Shown here: positions 51,332 to 60,057 of the stretch, piece by piece
Position numbering within the stretch: the first letter of the stretch is position 1
How the letters are laid out: every line of letters starts with the position of its first letter
Source: Paenibacillus sp. MMS18-CY102
Lineage (GTDB): Bacteria; Bacillota; Bacilli; Paenibacillales; Paenibacillaceae
Direction of reading: 5' to 3'
Length of the DNA stretch: 64,000 nucleotides
Assembly: GCF_009789195.1 (NCBI RefSeq)
Contig: NZ_WSTC01000002.1
Location: 186,001 to 250,000 of the forward strand
The notes under the pieces: model-generated
The model's input: the letters and a program-made list of their open reading frames with translations, nothing else
What the model was told of the DNA's origin: nothing
Database searches by the model: none
Translations under genes and position numbers: made by a program

Positions 51332-53274
51332 GCTTCATTAACCTCCAGATTGCCGTGATAGAGAAGTAGTGCTTGATGTGGCGCCAGCTGCGCATGGGAC
51401 AAACGTTTGCATTGTTGGTTGTCGCTAATATTGCTGTCAATGGATACGGCATACGATGTAATGCCAGGCTGGATCGCAGCTAGGTCGACCTGTATTGTAG
51501 CTTCGCTGCTCAGATTGCAGCAGACGACGGCGGATTCTTCGCCTTGGCGATAGCCGTAAATGACCACGTCCGAAGGGGACTCTGCAATAAAGAAATGCTC
51601 CGGACGGAACAGTCCCAAATGATCTTTCTTGAAAGCCGTCATCTGTTCAAGCAACAGCCGCATCGGATTGCCATTCGTCCAATCGATCGTCATTTTATTG
51701 AAAAATGCACGAGGGATTTCTGCACCGCTCGTATTGTCCGCCAAACCGCAGTTGAGCGGTTGCACCTCATTCACCTCATAACCTGTTGTCACGTACGGTA
51801 TTGCGTTGGGCAGATAGTGATTGAATACGCCGATCATGCGGGCGAGGCCAACGCCGCCACGGCTCGTAATTCGCGGCGTGTCCGCCGTCTCCGAGCAGGC
51901 GAAGATGTGGATGCTAAGGTCAGGCAGCTCTTTCAAATAACCGAGAAGGTTGTCCTTCGTGATTTCCGTCATCACGTTCCAGCCGCTGCCAAGCATAATG
52001 TTGTACCCGGTCGCCGCTGCTTTCACATGGTTGCGATTGAACAAATCTTCGCTGATCAGAATCGCATCCGGATTCGCTTTCTTAATCGTGTCGAAGATTG
52101 ACGTAAGAAGCGGAATCGGCAATACATGCCCAATGTCGATGCGGAAGCCGTCAATGCCGTACGTATCGATGTTGAATTGAACGGCCTCAATCAGCTTATC
52201 CCATAGCGCCAGATTCGGTTTTTCCGCAGGGTAATAGTTGCATTTGATCGTGTCGAACAGTACATAAGGCGCTTGATCCGGCTGCAAGTATTGGCGCACT
52301 TGGGGTGCAAAATCCTCATATAGCCGCAAGAACGTAATATCGGTCCAAATCGGCTGAACGTCATTAATCCAATCAGAGTGCGCAGGCGATGTTGTGATGC
52401 CCATCTCTTGCTCGACGAGCGTCAGCAGCTCTTCGCCCGTTTGGATCGAACGAGCTTTCAATTGCTCCCACAATGCAGGATTCAGCACGTTCGGGGGTTG
52501 GGTGAAATGCGACAAGAATGCGGCCGTCGCTTCGCTTCGGTACACCGTCTCCAGCTTGTCCGGCGTGCATTCCTCGAAGAAATCGAGTTCCGGAATTGGT
52601 GGGGGAGCGAAGCCGTCCAGCGCTTCATTTTTGATCCAATATACCCACTCAGGATTTTCCTTGATGAATTCGCTGTTTTTCGCTGTTACGCGAGGAATGA
52701 AGTCTACGACCGTCTTAATATCGAGCAGATGGCAGCCTTCGACCAATGCGCTTAGCTCATCGTGAATCGTCAAGCCTTCCAGCCCATCCAGCAGCGGATC
52801 ATGCAGGTGAGGGTCTAGATGGAACAAGGATTGCACCGCATACGGCGATCCAATATCCCCTTTGAGATTCAGCGTGCTGTAGCGATTGATAGGCAGCATG
52901 TACAAAATGTTTACGCCCATCTGCTTGAGCATTGGCAGCAGAAGCAGCAGGCGAAGGAACGTTCCCGATTCAATCTCGCCATCATGGTTCGTGTCCCATG
53001 CTGTCGAATAACGCACAAGGGAAGAATAGATGACGCTGTCGTCCAGATTGGTTTGCTTCTGGAACGTATAGTCCTTGGAGCGCTCCATTAAGTAGCTCAA
53101 ATGCGTATCAAAAAAATCATAGGGGTGTACGCAGATCTCCCCGTTTTTCTCCTCCACTGCGCGCGAGTATCCGCACACATTCCACAGGCTTGGTATCCAG
53201 ATTGGGTCAATGGCGCTGTCCCGGCGACCGGCAATGAAGGCCCGAATGGCTTCTAGCTTATTCTCTCTACTCAC
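51328..53274 (-). CDS. Atypical GH13 (alpha-amylase-fold) protein
   Basis: 648 residues, GTG start with AAGGAG 8 bases upstream, no signal peptide. Barrel core (about 110-560). Nucleophile D380 in GFRIDIGH and acid/base E409 in ILISED are in place; the third acid is probably D465 in SETADTPRI, aligning with the usual ENHDTPR but with His changed to Ala. Region I, usually D-x-x-x-N-H, reads DFIPRV (191-196). A loop DTNHDGEIE (94-102) resembles an EF-hand calcium loop. This rearranged subsite recalls maltosyltransferases such as GlgE more than hydrolases. Coupled to the signal-less binding protein; the preceding gene is the zinc dehydrogenase. Confidence 0.85.
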   Translation of the reverse strand: MSRENKLEAIRAFIAGRRDSAIDPIWIPSLWNVCGYSRAVEEKNGEICVHPYDFFDTHLSYLMERSKDYTFQKQTNLDDSVIYSSLVRYSTAWDTNHDGEIESGTFLRLLLLLPMLKQMGVNILYMLPINRYSTLNLKGDIGSPYAVQSLFHLDPHLHDPLLDGLEGLTIHDELSALVEGCHLLDIKTVVDFIPRVTAKNSEFIKENPEWVYWIKNEALDGFAPPPIPELDFFEECTPDKLETVYRSEATAAFLSHFTQPPNVLNPALWEQLKARSIQTGEELLTLVEQEMGITTSPAHSDWINDVQPIWTDITFLRLYEDFAPQVRQYLQPDQAPYVLFDTIKCNYYPAEKPNLALWDKLIEAVQFNIDTYGIDGFRIDIGHVLPIPLLTSIFDTIKKANPDAILISEDLFNRNHVKAAATGYNIMLGSGWNVMTEITKDNLLGYLKELPDLSIHIFACSETADTPRITSRGGVGLARMIGVFNHYLPNAIPYVTTGYEVNEVQPLNCGLADNTSGAEIPRAFFNKMTIDWTNGNPMRLLLEQMTAFKKDHLGLFRPEHFFIAESPSDVVIYGYRQGEESAVVCCNLSSEATIQVDLAAIQPGITSYAVSIDSNISDNQQCKRLSHAQLAPHQALLLYHGNLEVNEA

Positions 53275-53336
53275 GTTGTTGTCTCCTTCCTATCCCTATC
53301 TCTCTTTTTCTCTCTCTTTTTTGGTTTGTAGCGGTA

Positions 53337-54377
53337 TTATGGCTTAAATACGGTCTTTACAGTGCGGCTGATCACCTCCTTCATAGAATCAAGTTCGTAC
53401 CCTAGCAGTTCATTAATCGCTTTTTCATGCTCGTCTAATCGATAAGAACGGGTGACAAGCTGCGCGATTTCCGGATGCCGGGCAGCGAACCGAAGCGCTT
53501 GCTCGAACGTATGGCGATACTCGCCAGCTCCGATTAGCTTAATTGCCTTCTGGATGTATGCAGTTGGCGAAATCGTATGCCGATATACGCCATTAATGCC
53601 GAATGGGATGATCGTCCCCCCGCGTTCGACCCACTGTTCTGCGGTATGCAGCTGCGTGCCGACCGTGTCGATGACAACATCGAATTTGCGGTTGCCCAGC
53701 AGCTTGCGCACATTGCCTTCGTTCAGCTCATCAGGTGTGAAGACGGCATCACAGACGGACTTGGCGCATTCCAAACGATATTCGTTCACCTCTGTTGCTG
53801 CTGTTAGGCGGGCAAACGAAGCGCTAACGACCTGGCACAGAATGCCCATTGGACCTGAGCCAAGGATCAAGACGGAATCATCGGGAGAAACTTTCGCCTC
53901 GTTGAAGTTATGAATAACACAGGCGAGCGGCTCAACCAATACAGCTGCAGCTGCGCTGACCGTCGGCGGCAGGGGATGGACGAAGCGCTGGCGCGTAACG
54001 AATAGGGGAGCGAACGTGCCTTGTGCATTCAATCCGGCAATGCGCATTCCCTCGCCGTCGATGCCTAAGCAAAGATGCGGCTTATTCCGTTGGCAAAAAT
54101 CGCATTCGCCACAGCTCTCGTTCGGATCGATAACGACGCGGTCTCCTACCTTGACGCGGTCAACAGCACTTCCGGTCTCGACCACAGTTCCAACGGCTTC
54201 ATGCCCGCGGATAATCCCATGGACGCCTTCCTCCTTGCCCGTTACGACAGCGAGATCTGTTCCGCAAATTCCTGTCATTTCGATTCGAATTTTCACTTCG
54301 TCAGGAAGCGCGATCTGTGGTTCCTCCACCTCGAGAAGCTCTAACCGATGTGCTGCTGTCCATACTAATGCTTGCAT
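53337..54377 (-). CDS. Zinc-dependent medium-chain dehydrogenase
   Basis: 346 residues. GroES-like N-terminal half with catalytic zinc ligands in TGICGTDLAV and IRGHEAVG, structural zinc Cys in CGECDFCQRNKPHLC (about 93-107), then the Rossmann fold with ILGSGPMGILCQ (NAD(P) site). It oxidises an alcohol or polyol group, perhaps of a sugar, as in sorbitol or threonine dehydrogenase relatives. GGAGG lies before the ATG, which overlaps the end of the GH13 gene by 13 bases. An unusual purine-rich stretch follows it. Confidence 0.92.
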   Translation of the reverse strand: MQALVWTAAHRLELLEVEEPQIALPDEVKIRIEMTGICGTDLAVVTGKEEGVHGIIRGHEAVGTVVETGSAVDRVKVGDRVVIDPNESCGECDFCQRNKPHLCLGIDGEGMRIAGLNAQGTFAPLFVTRQRFVHPLPPTVSAAAAVLVEPLACVIHNFNEAKVSPDDSVLILGSGPMGILCQVVSASFARLTAATEVNEYRLECAKSVCDAVFTPDELNEGNVRKLLGNRKFDVVIDTVGTQLHTAEQWVERGGTIIPFGINGVYRHTISPTAYIQKAIKLIGAGEYRHTFEQALRFAARHPEIAQLVTRSYRLDEHEKAINELLGYELDSMKEVISRTVKTVFKP

Positions 54378-56143
54378 GACGATTCCTCCGTTTGTTTGAA
54401 AATCTGAAAGCCATAGGGCGGAAGCTGGATTGTCACATTTCCCTCGTTTGTCCTGGCCGCCAGCTTAGCTTTGCTGTTCCATACGTTCTGCCAATGCCCT
54501 TCAGGCAGCGCCAGTATGAGGGATTGTGGTTCAGGTGAAGCATTCATGGCGATGATGAAATGCTCGTGATCGTTCTTGCGCTCATACGCAATCTGATGGC
54601 TGCCTGGCGAGGCTTGCAGGAAACGGAACATGCCGCTTCGCAGCGCTTCATATTGTTTTCGTAGTGCAATCGTTTGCGCAAAGAAGTGCAAAAGTTCCTG
54701 ATTTTGCCGGCTTTCGTCCCATTCCATGCATTTACGGTTATCGGGATCGCCTTCACCCGTTAAGCCGACTTCGTCGCCGTAATAAATACACGGAGCGCCA
54801 GGGTATGTGAATTGGAACATGGTGGCAAGCATCATTCGGTCGATATTGCCTTGACACAACGTCAGGAGACGGGGTATGTCATGGCTGCTAAGCAGATTGA
54901 AAGCTGTCTCATTTACCTGATGCGGATAGAGCGCCATCCAGCCCCCAACGGCATCTGCGAATTCACGTGCATCAAGCACGTCTTTCACCATAAATTTGAG
55001 AATGAAATCAGTAACCGGGTAATTCATAATGCCATCAAGCTGATCGCCCTGCAGCCAAGGCATGGAATCATGCATGATTTCGCCAAGAATATACGCATCC
55101 GGCTTAAGTGCCTTCACAAGCTCTCTAAATTTTCGCCAAAAAGCGTGGTCAACCTCATTCGCAACATCAAGGCGGTAACCGTCGATATCGCATTCCTCAA
55201 TCCAGAAGCGGGCGACGTTGAGCAAATAGTCACGTACTATCGGATTAGCGGTATTAAACTTCGGCATATGGGGCTCAAAACCGAACGTCTCATACGTGGT
55301 TGCTCCCCGTTTATCGATAATCGGCCATTCGTGTACGAGAAACCAATCGGCATAAGGGGATGCGGAACCGTTCTCCAAGACGTCAATAAAAGGAGGGAAA
55401 TACCGTCCTGCATGGTTAAACACGGCATCGAGCATGACGCGAATGCCACGTTTATGGCATTCGGAAACCAATCGTTTAAGCGTCCCAATATCGCCAAAAT
55501 GTCGGTCTACCGCGAAATAATCGATCGTATCGTATTTGTGATAAGAGGCTGCTTGGAATAAGGGGTTGAAGTAGATGGCGTTGACGCCTAGCTTCGCTAA
55601 GTAATCTAGCTTGTCGATTACTCCCTGAAGATCACCGCCAAAATAATTGTCAATTGTCGGTGTTCCTCCCCAAGGCTCGACATCTTTCGGGTTGATTGAT
55701 GGGTCGCCATTGGCAAAACGATCCGGGAATATTTGATAAAAAACGGCGTCCTTCACCCATGCTGGGGGTGTGAAAACATCAGCGATACTCACATACGGAA
55801 ATTCGAAATTGCCGAATGCATCCTCATACGGAACGTTCTTATGCCATCGCTCCGCATACCAGATGTGCTCGTCCGTAGAGAGTACGTGAAAACGGTAACT
55901 TAGTCTCCCATGAGGAGGCTTAACCGAAGCTTCCCAATAATCGAATCGCTCATCGGATATCCATTTGTCCATTGCGGCCTGCTGCAAAGTGGACGCCCAA
56001 TCGTACTTGTCCCCATAGACGAGCGTGACAGCACTCGCATCATCCCGCTTGGTGCGGATTCGAATGCTTACAGATTGGCCAGCATTGGCTGACGCCCAGC
56101 TAGATCGGGCCTGATGGTGGATGGCTTCGATATTCAATATCAT
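54365..56143 (-). CDS. Cyclomaltodextrinase/neopullulanase-type GH13_20 enzyme, paralogue
   Basis: 592 residues, closely related to the enzyme at 42441-44255: the same N-terminal CBM34-type domain (SIRIRTKRDDASAVTLVYGDKYDW), DAVFNH (239-244), nucleophile D326 in [11 protein letters not shown]355 in [10 protein letters not shown]422 in LLSSHDIPR. No signal peptide, so cytoplasmic. AAGGAG lies 4 bases before the ATG. First gene of a minus-strand run that continues with the dehydrogenase, the GH13-like gene, the binding protein, RibD-like, HAD and MATE. Its leader RNA is like that of the 42441 gene. Confidence 0.92.
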   Translation of the reverse strand: MILNIEAIHHQARSSWASANAGQSVSIRIRTKRDDASAVTLVYGDKYDWASTLQQAAMDKWISDERFDYWEASVKPPHGRLSYRFHVLSTDEHIWYAERWHKNVPYEDAFGNFEFPYVSIADVFTPPAWVKDAVFYQIFPDRFANGDPSINPKDVEPWGGTPTIDNYFGGDLQGVIDKLDYLAKLGVNAIYFNPLFQAASYHKYDTIDYFAVDRHFGDIGTLKRLVSECHKRGIRVMLDAVFNHAGRYFPPFIDVLENGSASPYADWFLVHEWPIIDKRGATTYETFGFEPHMPKFNTANPIVRDYLLNVARFWIEECDIDGYRLDVANEVDHAFWRKFRELVKALKPDAYILGEIMHDSMPWLQGDQLDGIMNYPVTDFILKFMVKDVLDAREFADAVGGWMALYPHQVNETAFNLLSSHDIPRLLTLCQGNIDRMMLATMFQFTYPGAPCIYYGDEVGLTGEGDPDNRKCMEWDESRQNQELLHFFAQTIALRKQYEALRSGMFRFLQASPGSHQIAYERKNDHEHFIIAMNASPEPQSLILALPEGHWQNVWNSKAKLAARTNEGNVTIQLPPYGFQIFKQTEESSCKH

Positions 56144-56165
56144 TCATCTCCTTCATGTGTGGAAT

Positions 56166-56248
56166 AAAAAAAGCACAGCCTTAGCGTAGGTAGACGCAAG
56201 GATGTACCTTCGCTAGGTAACATGGCCTTCAAATTCTCAAGGTGCCAA
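56166..56248 (-). ncRNA. Structured leader RNA B with regulated-terminator layout
   Basis: Minus strand, directly before the GH13 paralogue. It starts TTGGCAC like leader A, then AAGGCCATGTTACCT (A: AAGGCAATGTTACCT), hairpin TACCT-agcga-AGGTA, ACATCC, and the terminator CCTTGCGT/ACGCTAAGG followed by CTGTGC and seven T. The 5' GCACCTT can pair with AAGG..GTGC next to the T-run. The loop sequences differ from leader A while the stems and core are kept, which supports function in the RNA. Confidence 0.65.
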
Positions 56249-56352
56249 GGAAAGGAATAACATTATTTACGGCAAACTATAACATAGTCATTGTGTCGAA
56301 GTAAGGGGGAAAATGTCGAAAAATGTTTATTATTTGCAAAATAATATCGAGG

Positions 56353-56380
56353 TTGACAACGAAAATATGTTGCGTATAAA
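56353..56380 (+). promoter_or_regulatory. Sigma-A promoter of the CGTase gene
   Basis: TTGACA (56353-56358), 16 bases, TATAAA (56375-56380). Transcription would begin about 56387, just ahead of leader RNA C. Confidence 0.7.
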
Positions 56381-56394
56381 ATACGAATTGAAAA

Positions 56395-56490
56395 GAGAAC
56401 ACAACTTGAGGGCCATGATTTTAAACCGATGATTGGTTTGAAACAACCCCGGTATCTCCCAGTGGAGAGACCGGGGTTGTTTGTGTTCTC
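56395..56490 (+). ncRNA. Structured leader RNA C of the CGTase gene
   Basis: GAGAACACAA (56395-56404) pairs with TTGTGTTCTC (56481-56490). Inside: GGGCCATG, hairpin AAACC-gatgatt-GGTTT (56423-56439), then ACAACCCCGGT (56443-56453) pairing with ACCGGGGTTGT (56470-56480). The order core GGCNATG, short hairpin, ACAACC and strong hairpin is that of leaders A and B, but here the T-run after the last stem is poor. Confidence 0.55.
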
Positions 56491-56542
56491 GACGATTTTA
56501 ATAGGGGAGGTGTTGGGAACAAAAAATCGATTTCATTTATTT

Positions 56543-56556
56543 TGAAAGCGTTTTCA
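56543..56556 (+). promoter_or_regulatory. CcpA cre site before the CGTase gene
   Basis: TGAAAGCGTTTTCA matches the cre consensus TGNAARCGNWWWCA at every position. It lies in the transcribed leader, so bound CcpA would act as a roadblock in glucose-grown cells. Confidence 0.8.
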
Positions 56557-56638
56557 CATCTGGGTTATCAACAGCATCATTTGGATCTGTATTCCTGCTT
56601 ATGAAACGCATCCCAACTTAACTTAACGGAGGTTACTA

Positions 56639-58783
56639 ATGAAAAACAAATGGGTTAAAGCATCCGCTTCGCTCGCATTATCGCTTACAGTCGCGATTGG
56701 CCTTATCACGCCAGCGGTCGCATCTCCTGCTACTTCGGTAAACAACAAGCAAAACTTCAGCACGGACGTCATTTATCAGATCGTTACGGATCGTTTCTCG
56801 GACGGCAATTCCTCGAACAATCCGACAGGGTCTGCTTTTGATGGCAGCTGCACGAACTTGAAGCTTTATTGCGGCGGAGATTGGCAGGGCATTATTAATA
56901 AAATCAACGATGGCTACTTTACGGGCATGGGAATTACAGCATTGTGGATTTCACAACCTGTTGAGAACATTTACGCGGTCATTAACTATTCAGGCGTGAA
57001 CAATACGGCTTATCATGGCTACTGGGCAAGAGATTTTAAGAAAACAAACCCCGCCTTCGGCAGCATGACGGACTTCGCGAACCTGATTTCGGCTGCACAC
57101 AGCCACAACATTAAGATCGTCATCGATTTCGCACCGAACCATACGTCGCCAGCGATGGAAACGAATACATCCTTTGGCGAGAATGGCAAGCTGTACGATA
57201 ACGGCACCTTGCTCGGCGGCTATACGAGCGATACGAATGGTTACTTCCACCATAACGGTGGAACGGACTTCTCCACCTTGGAGAGCGGCATCTACAAAAA
57301 TTTGTATGACCTCGCAGATATAAACCATAACAACAGTACGATCGATTCGTACTTTAAGAGTGCAATCCGCACTTGGCTGGATTTGGGTATTGATGGCATC
57401 CGTGTTGACGCTGTTAAGCATATGCCGTTCGGCTGGCAGAAAAACTGGATGTCCTCGATCAATAGCTACAAACCGGTGTTCACGTTCGGCGAGTGGTTCT
57501 TGGGCACTAACGAAACGGATCCGAACAATAGCTACTTCGCCAACCAAAGCGGCATGAGCTTGCTCGACTTCCGCTATGGCCAGAAGGTGCGCCAAGTGTT
57601 GCGCGATGGTACGGACACGATGTATGGCCTGGACTCGATGTTGTCCTCGACAGCAACGGATTATTACTCCGTTAACGACCAAGTCACGTTCTTGGACAAC
57701 CATGACTTGGACCGCTTCCAAGTGACGGGCGCGAGTGGGCGCAAGCTGGAGCAAGCGCTTGCCCTGACGCTAACTTCCCGCGGCGTGCCTGCGATTTACT
57801 ATGGAACGGAGCAATACATGATAGGCACCTCGGAACCGGGCAACCGTGCGAGAATGTCGTCGTTCTCGACATCGACGACGGCTTACAATGTCATTAGCAA
57901 GCTCGCTCCGCTTCGCAAATCGAATCCAGCTATCGCATATGGTTCGACGCAGCAGCGCTGGATCAACAACGATGTTTACATTTATGAGCGCAAATTCGGC
58001 AATAACGTAGCGGTCGTAGCGATTAACAAAAACTTGTCTTCGTCTTATTCGGTTTCTGGATTAACGACGTCACTTCCTAGCGGCACATATTCGGATACAT
58101 TAACGAATTCGCTCAGCGGCAACTCGATTACGGTTGGCAGCGGAGGCGCAGTGAACACGTTCACGCTTGCAGCTGGCGGCGTAGGGGTATGGTCGTACAC
58201 GACGGCAGCGACAGCTCCGGTTGTCGGCCATGTTGGCCCGCTGATGGGGAAACCGGGCACTACCGTTACGATTGATGGAGTGGGCTTCGGCTCAACGGCA
58301 GGGACGGTTTACTTCGGAACGACGGCTGTAACCGGTGCGAACATTGTATCGTGGGAAGACACAGAAATTAAAGCAATCGTGCCTAGCGTAACAGCAGCCC
58401 GTTATGGCGTTAAGGTTCGTACATCCGGCGCGGTTGACAGCAATACGATCAACAACTTTAACGTGTTGACTGGCGAGCAGGTAAGCGTTCGCTTTATTGT
58501 GAACAATGCGACTACGGCGCTTGGCGAAAATGTTTATCTGACGGGCAGCGTAAGTGAACTCGGCAACTGGACAGCGGCAAGTGCAATAGGGCCATTGTTC
58601 AACTCGGTCATTACTTCATATCCAAGTTGGTACTATGATGTCAGCGTACCAGCAGGAACGACGATTCAATACAAATTCCTGAAGAAAAACGGTGCGACGG
58701 TTACGTGGGAGGGCGGCACGAACCATTCGTTCACGGCGCCGGCAAGCGGCACGGCAACAGTTAACGTGAACTGGCAGCCGTAA
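56639..58783 (+). CDS. Cyclomaltodextrin glucanotransferase (CGTase)
   Basis: 714 residues, the length of Paenibacillus macerans-type CGTases. Signal peptide to about residue 29 (LITPAVAS). Domains A/B: GH13 with D257 (GIRVDAVKH), E285 (FGEWFLG) and D356 (DNHDLDRF); F211 and Y223 (the central aromatic of [12 protein letters not shown]) and F288 mark cyclisation rather than plain hydrolysis. Domain C follows, an IPT/TIG domain D (about 525-610; [22 protein letters not shown]) and a CBM20 starch-binding domain E (about 615-714; [13 protein letters not shown]). Secreted; makes cyclodextrins from starch for uptake and opening by the two cytoplasmic GH13 enzymes. Terminator follows. Confidence 0.95.
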   Translation: MKNKWVKASASLALSLTVAIGLITPAVASPATSVNNKQNFSTDVIYQIVTDRFSDGNSSNNPTGSAFDGSCTNLKLYCGGDWQGIINKINDGYFTGMGITALWISQPVENIYAVINYSGVNNTAYHGYWARDFKKTNPAFGSMTDFANLISAAHSHNIKIVIDFAPNHTSPAMETNTSFGENGKLYDNGTLLGGYTSDTNGYFHHNGGTDFSTLESGIYKNLYDLADINHNNSTIDSYFKSAIRTWLDLGIDGIRVDAVKHMPFGWQKNWMSSINSYKPVFTFGEWFLGTNETDPNNSYFANQSGMSLLDFRYGQKVRQVLRDGTDTMYGLDSMLSSTATDYYSVNDQVTFLDNHDLDRFQVTGASGRKLEQALALTLTSRGVPAIYYGTEQYMIGTSEPGNRARMSSFSTSTTAYNVISKLAPLRKSNPAIAYGSTQQRWINNDVYIYERKFGNNVAVVAINKNLSSSYSVSGLTTSLPSGTYSDTLTNSLSGNSITVGSGGAVNTFTLAAGGVGVWSYTTAATAPVVGHVGPLMGKPGTTVTIDGVGFGSTAGTVYFGTTAVTGANIVSWEDTEIKAIVPSVTAARYGVKVRTSGAVDSNTINNFNVLTGEQVSVRFIVNNATTALGENVYLTGSVSELGNWTAASAIGPLFNSVITSYPSWYYDVSVPAGTTIQYKFLKKNGATVTWEGGTNHSFTAPASGTATVNVNWQP

Positions 58784-58827
58784 GCGGCATACGCAGAATG
58801 CTTTAAGAGTTAGTGCAAACAACAAGC

Positions 58828-58866
58828 AGCGCCAAAAGCAGAACCTGTGCTTTTGGCGCTGTTTTT
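58828..58866 (+). terminator. Terminator of the CGTase gene
   Basis: AGCGCCAAAAGCA (58828-58840) pairs with TGCTTTTGGCGCT (58848-58860), 13-bp perfect stem, then TTTTTT. Confidence 0.92.
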
Positions 58867-58891
58867 TATTTGCGGCTTAAGGAGCATTCGC

Positions 58892-59506
58892 TTACTTCAC
58901 GCGTGCAATAACACGGGCTATGGATGAATCGGCTTGGATGTTGAGTGGGAGCGCGATGATTTCGAACGAAGGGATGTCTCGCAGCTGCGCGACATTCGTT
59001 AAATTTTCGATTAGGAGCACGTTATGCTGGAACAAGTGATTGTGCACCTCGAACGGATATTTGTCGGGTGAGGGCATGTCCATTCCTAGCATTTTTACAT
59101 TTTTACGGACGATTAGCTCAGCGAATTCCAACGAAATTGTAGGATAATCTGTGAAATAGGCAGGTTGGCCGAACAGGCGACTATACCCCGTATGTAAAAT
59201 GACAATTTGATGCGGCTGTATAAGCTGTTCGTATTCTGCTTTATAGCCAATGATTGGCTCGGCGGACACGTCTAGCAAGCAGCCATCGCCAATAAAGGTT
59301 TCAAGGGGAATTTCGTTTAGATAGGTCCGGCAATCCAGCATATGCATCGGGCCGTCGATATGCGTACCGGCATGCATGTTGATCGATAATTGATGATTGT
59401 TGTAGCCGTCGGTTTGAAATTGTTTGGAATGCACCAATTCGGTCTGTGAATCGCCGGGGAAGACAGGCAGCCTGTCAACAATCGGATGGGAAAGCTCTAT
59501 AAGCAT
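58892..59506 (-). CDS. Cyclase-family protein (kynurenine formamidase-like)
   Basis: 204 residues. The metal-binding signature HAGTHIDGPMH (about 45-55) of the cyclase/formamidase family is exact. Other blocks: LSHPIVDRLPVFPGD at the start, ILHTGYSRLFG, LGMDMPSPD and HNHLFQHNVLLIENLTNV. Family members hydrolyse N-formylkynurenine or isatin, but many are unassigned. AAAGGA lies upstream. It stands alone; no tryptophan genes nearby. Confidence 0.88.
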   Translation of the reverse strand: MLIELSHPIVDRLPVFPGDSQTELVHSKQFQTDGYNNHQLSINMHAGTHIDGPMHMLDCRTYLNEIPLETFIGDGCLLDVSAEPIIGYKAEYEQLIQPHQIVILHTGYSRLFGQPAYFTDYPTISLEFAELIVRKNVKMLGMDMPSPDKYPFEVHNHLFQHNVLLIENLTNVAQLRDIPSFEIIALPLNIQADSSIARVIARVK

Positions 59507-59750
59507 CGTACATCAATCCTTTCTTATTAGTATTAGTATTTAGAAGAGATTAATATGGCATGATGGAGGTAAGCTTAAGGTCTGTTATTACAATTATATT
59601 CTATCATTGATCTTGTTTATTTTCTTGTTCATAACCGATCGCGGGTCCATATGATAGAAGGCCATAAGCAGCCGTCATGTTCCCGATTTTGGGAAGTGAC
59701 GGTTATTTGGCATTGATTAGAAACATTTCCCTATTATGCGCGTTTAATAG

Positions 59751-60035
59751 TTCGAGAGAACGGGGGGCTGGTTAAACGATAGCCATTTTTCGTCGAGAAG
59801 TGAAGGGTTTGTTCCGAATCAAGATGCAGCCTCGCAAATTGCGGAGGTTGTATTGAATCAAATTTTCGGGGCGGACCAGATCGCGGAGGAAAAGCCTCTT
59901 ATCGTGCAATTCGATAGTGATTACAAGGTGTGGCTAGTGCAAGGAACACTCCCTGACGGGATGGTCGGCGGAGTCGGGCATGTACTCATCCAGCAAAAGG
60001 ATGGCAAGATTCTGTCGGCATGGCATGACAAATAA
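59751..60035 (+). pseudogene. Orphan NTF2-fold immunity domain without start codon
   Basis: The frame opens after a stop at 59748 and reads SEGFVPNQDAASQIAEVVLN, QIFGADQIAEEKPLIVQFDS, then YKVWLVQGTLPDGMVGGVGH and VLIQQKDGKILSAWHDK to the TAA at 60033-60035. This is a complete NTF2-fold immunity domain by pattern, but no ATG/GTG/TTG precedes it; the first possible start (TTG 59853) cuts the first helix. A signal peptide and start appear to have been lost, making it a remnant of the same type as 37825-38202. Confidence 0.6.
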
Positions 60036-60057
60036 CAATGCTCGAGGAGTTGGATAG

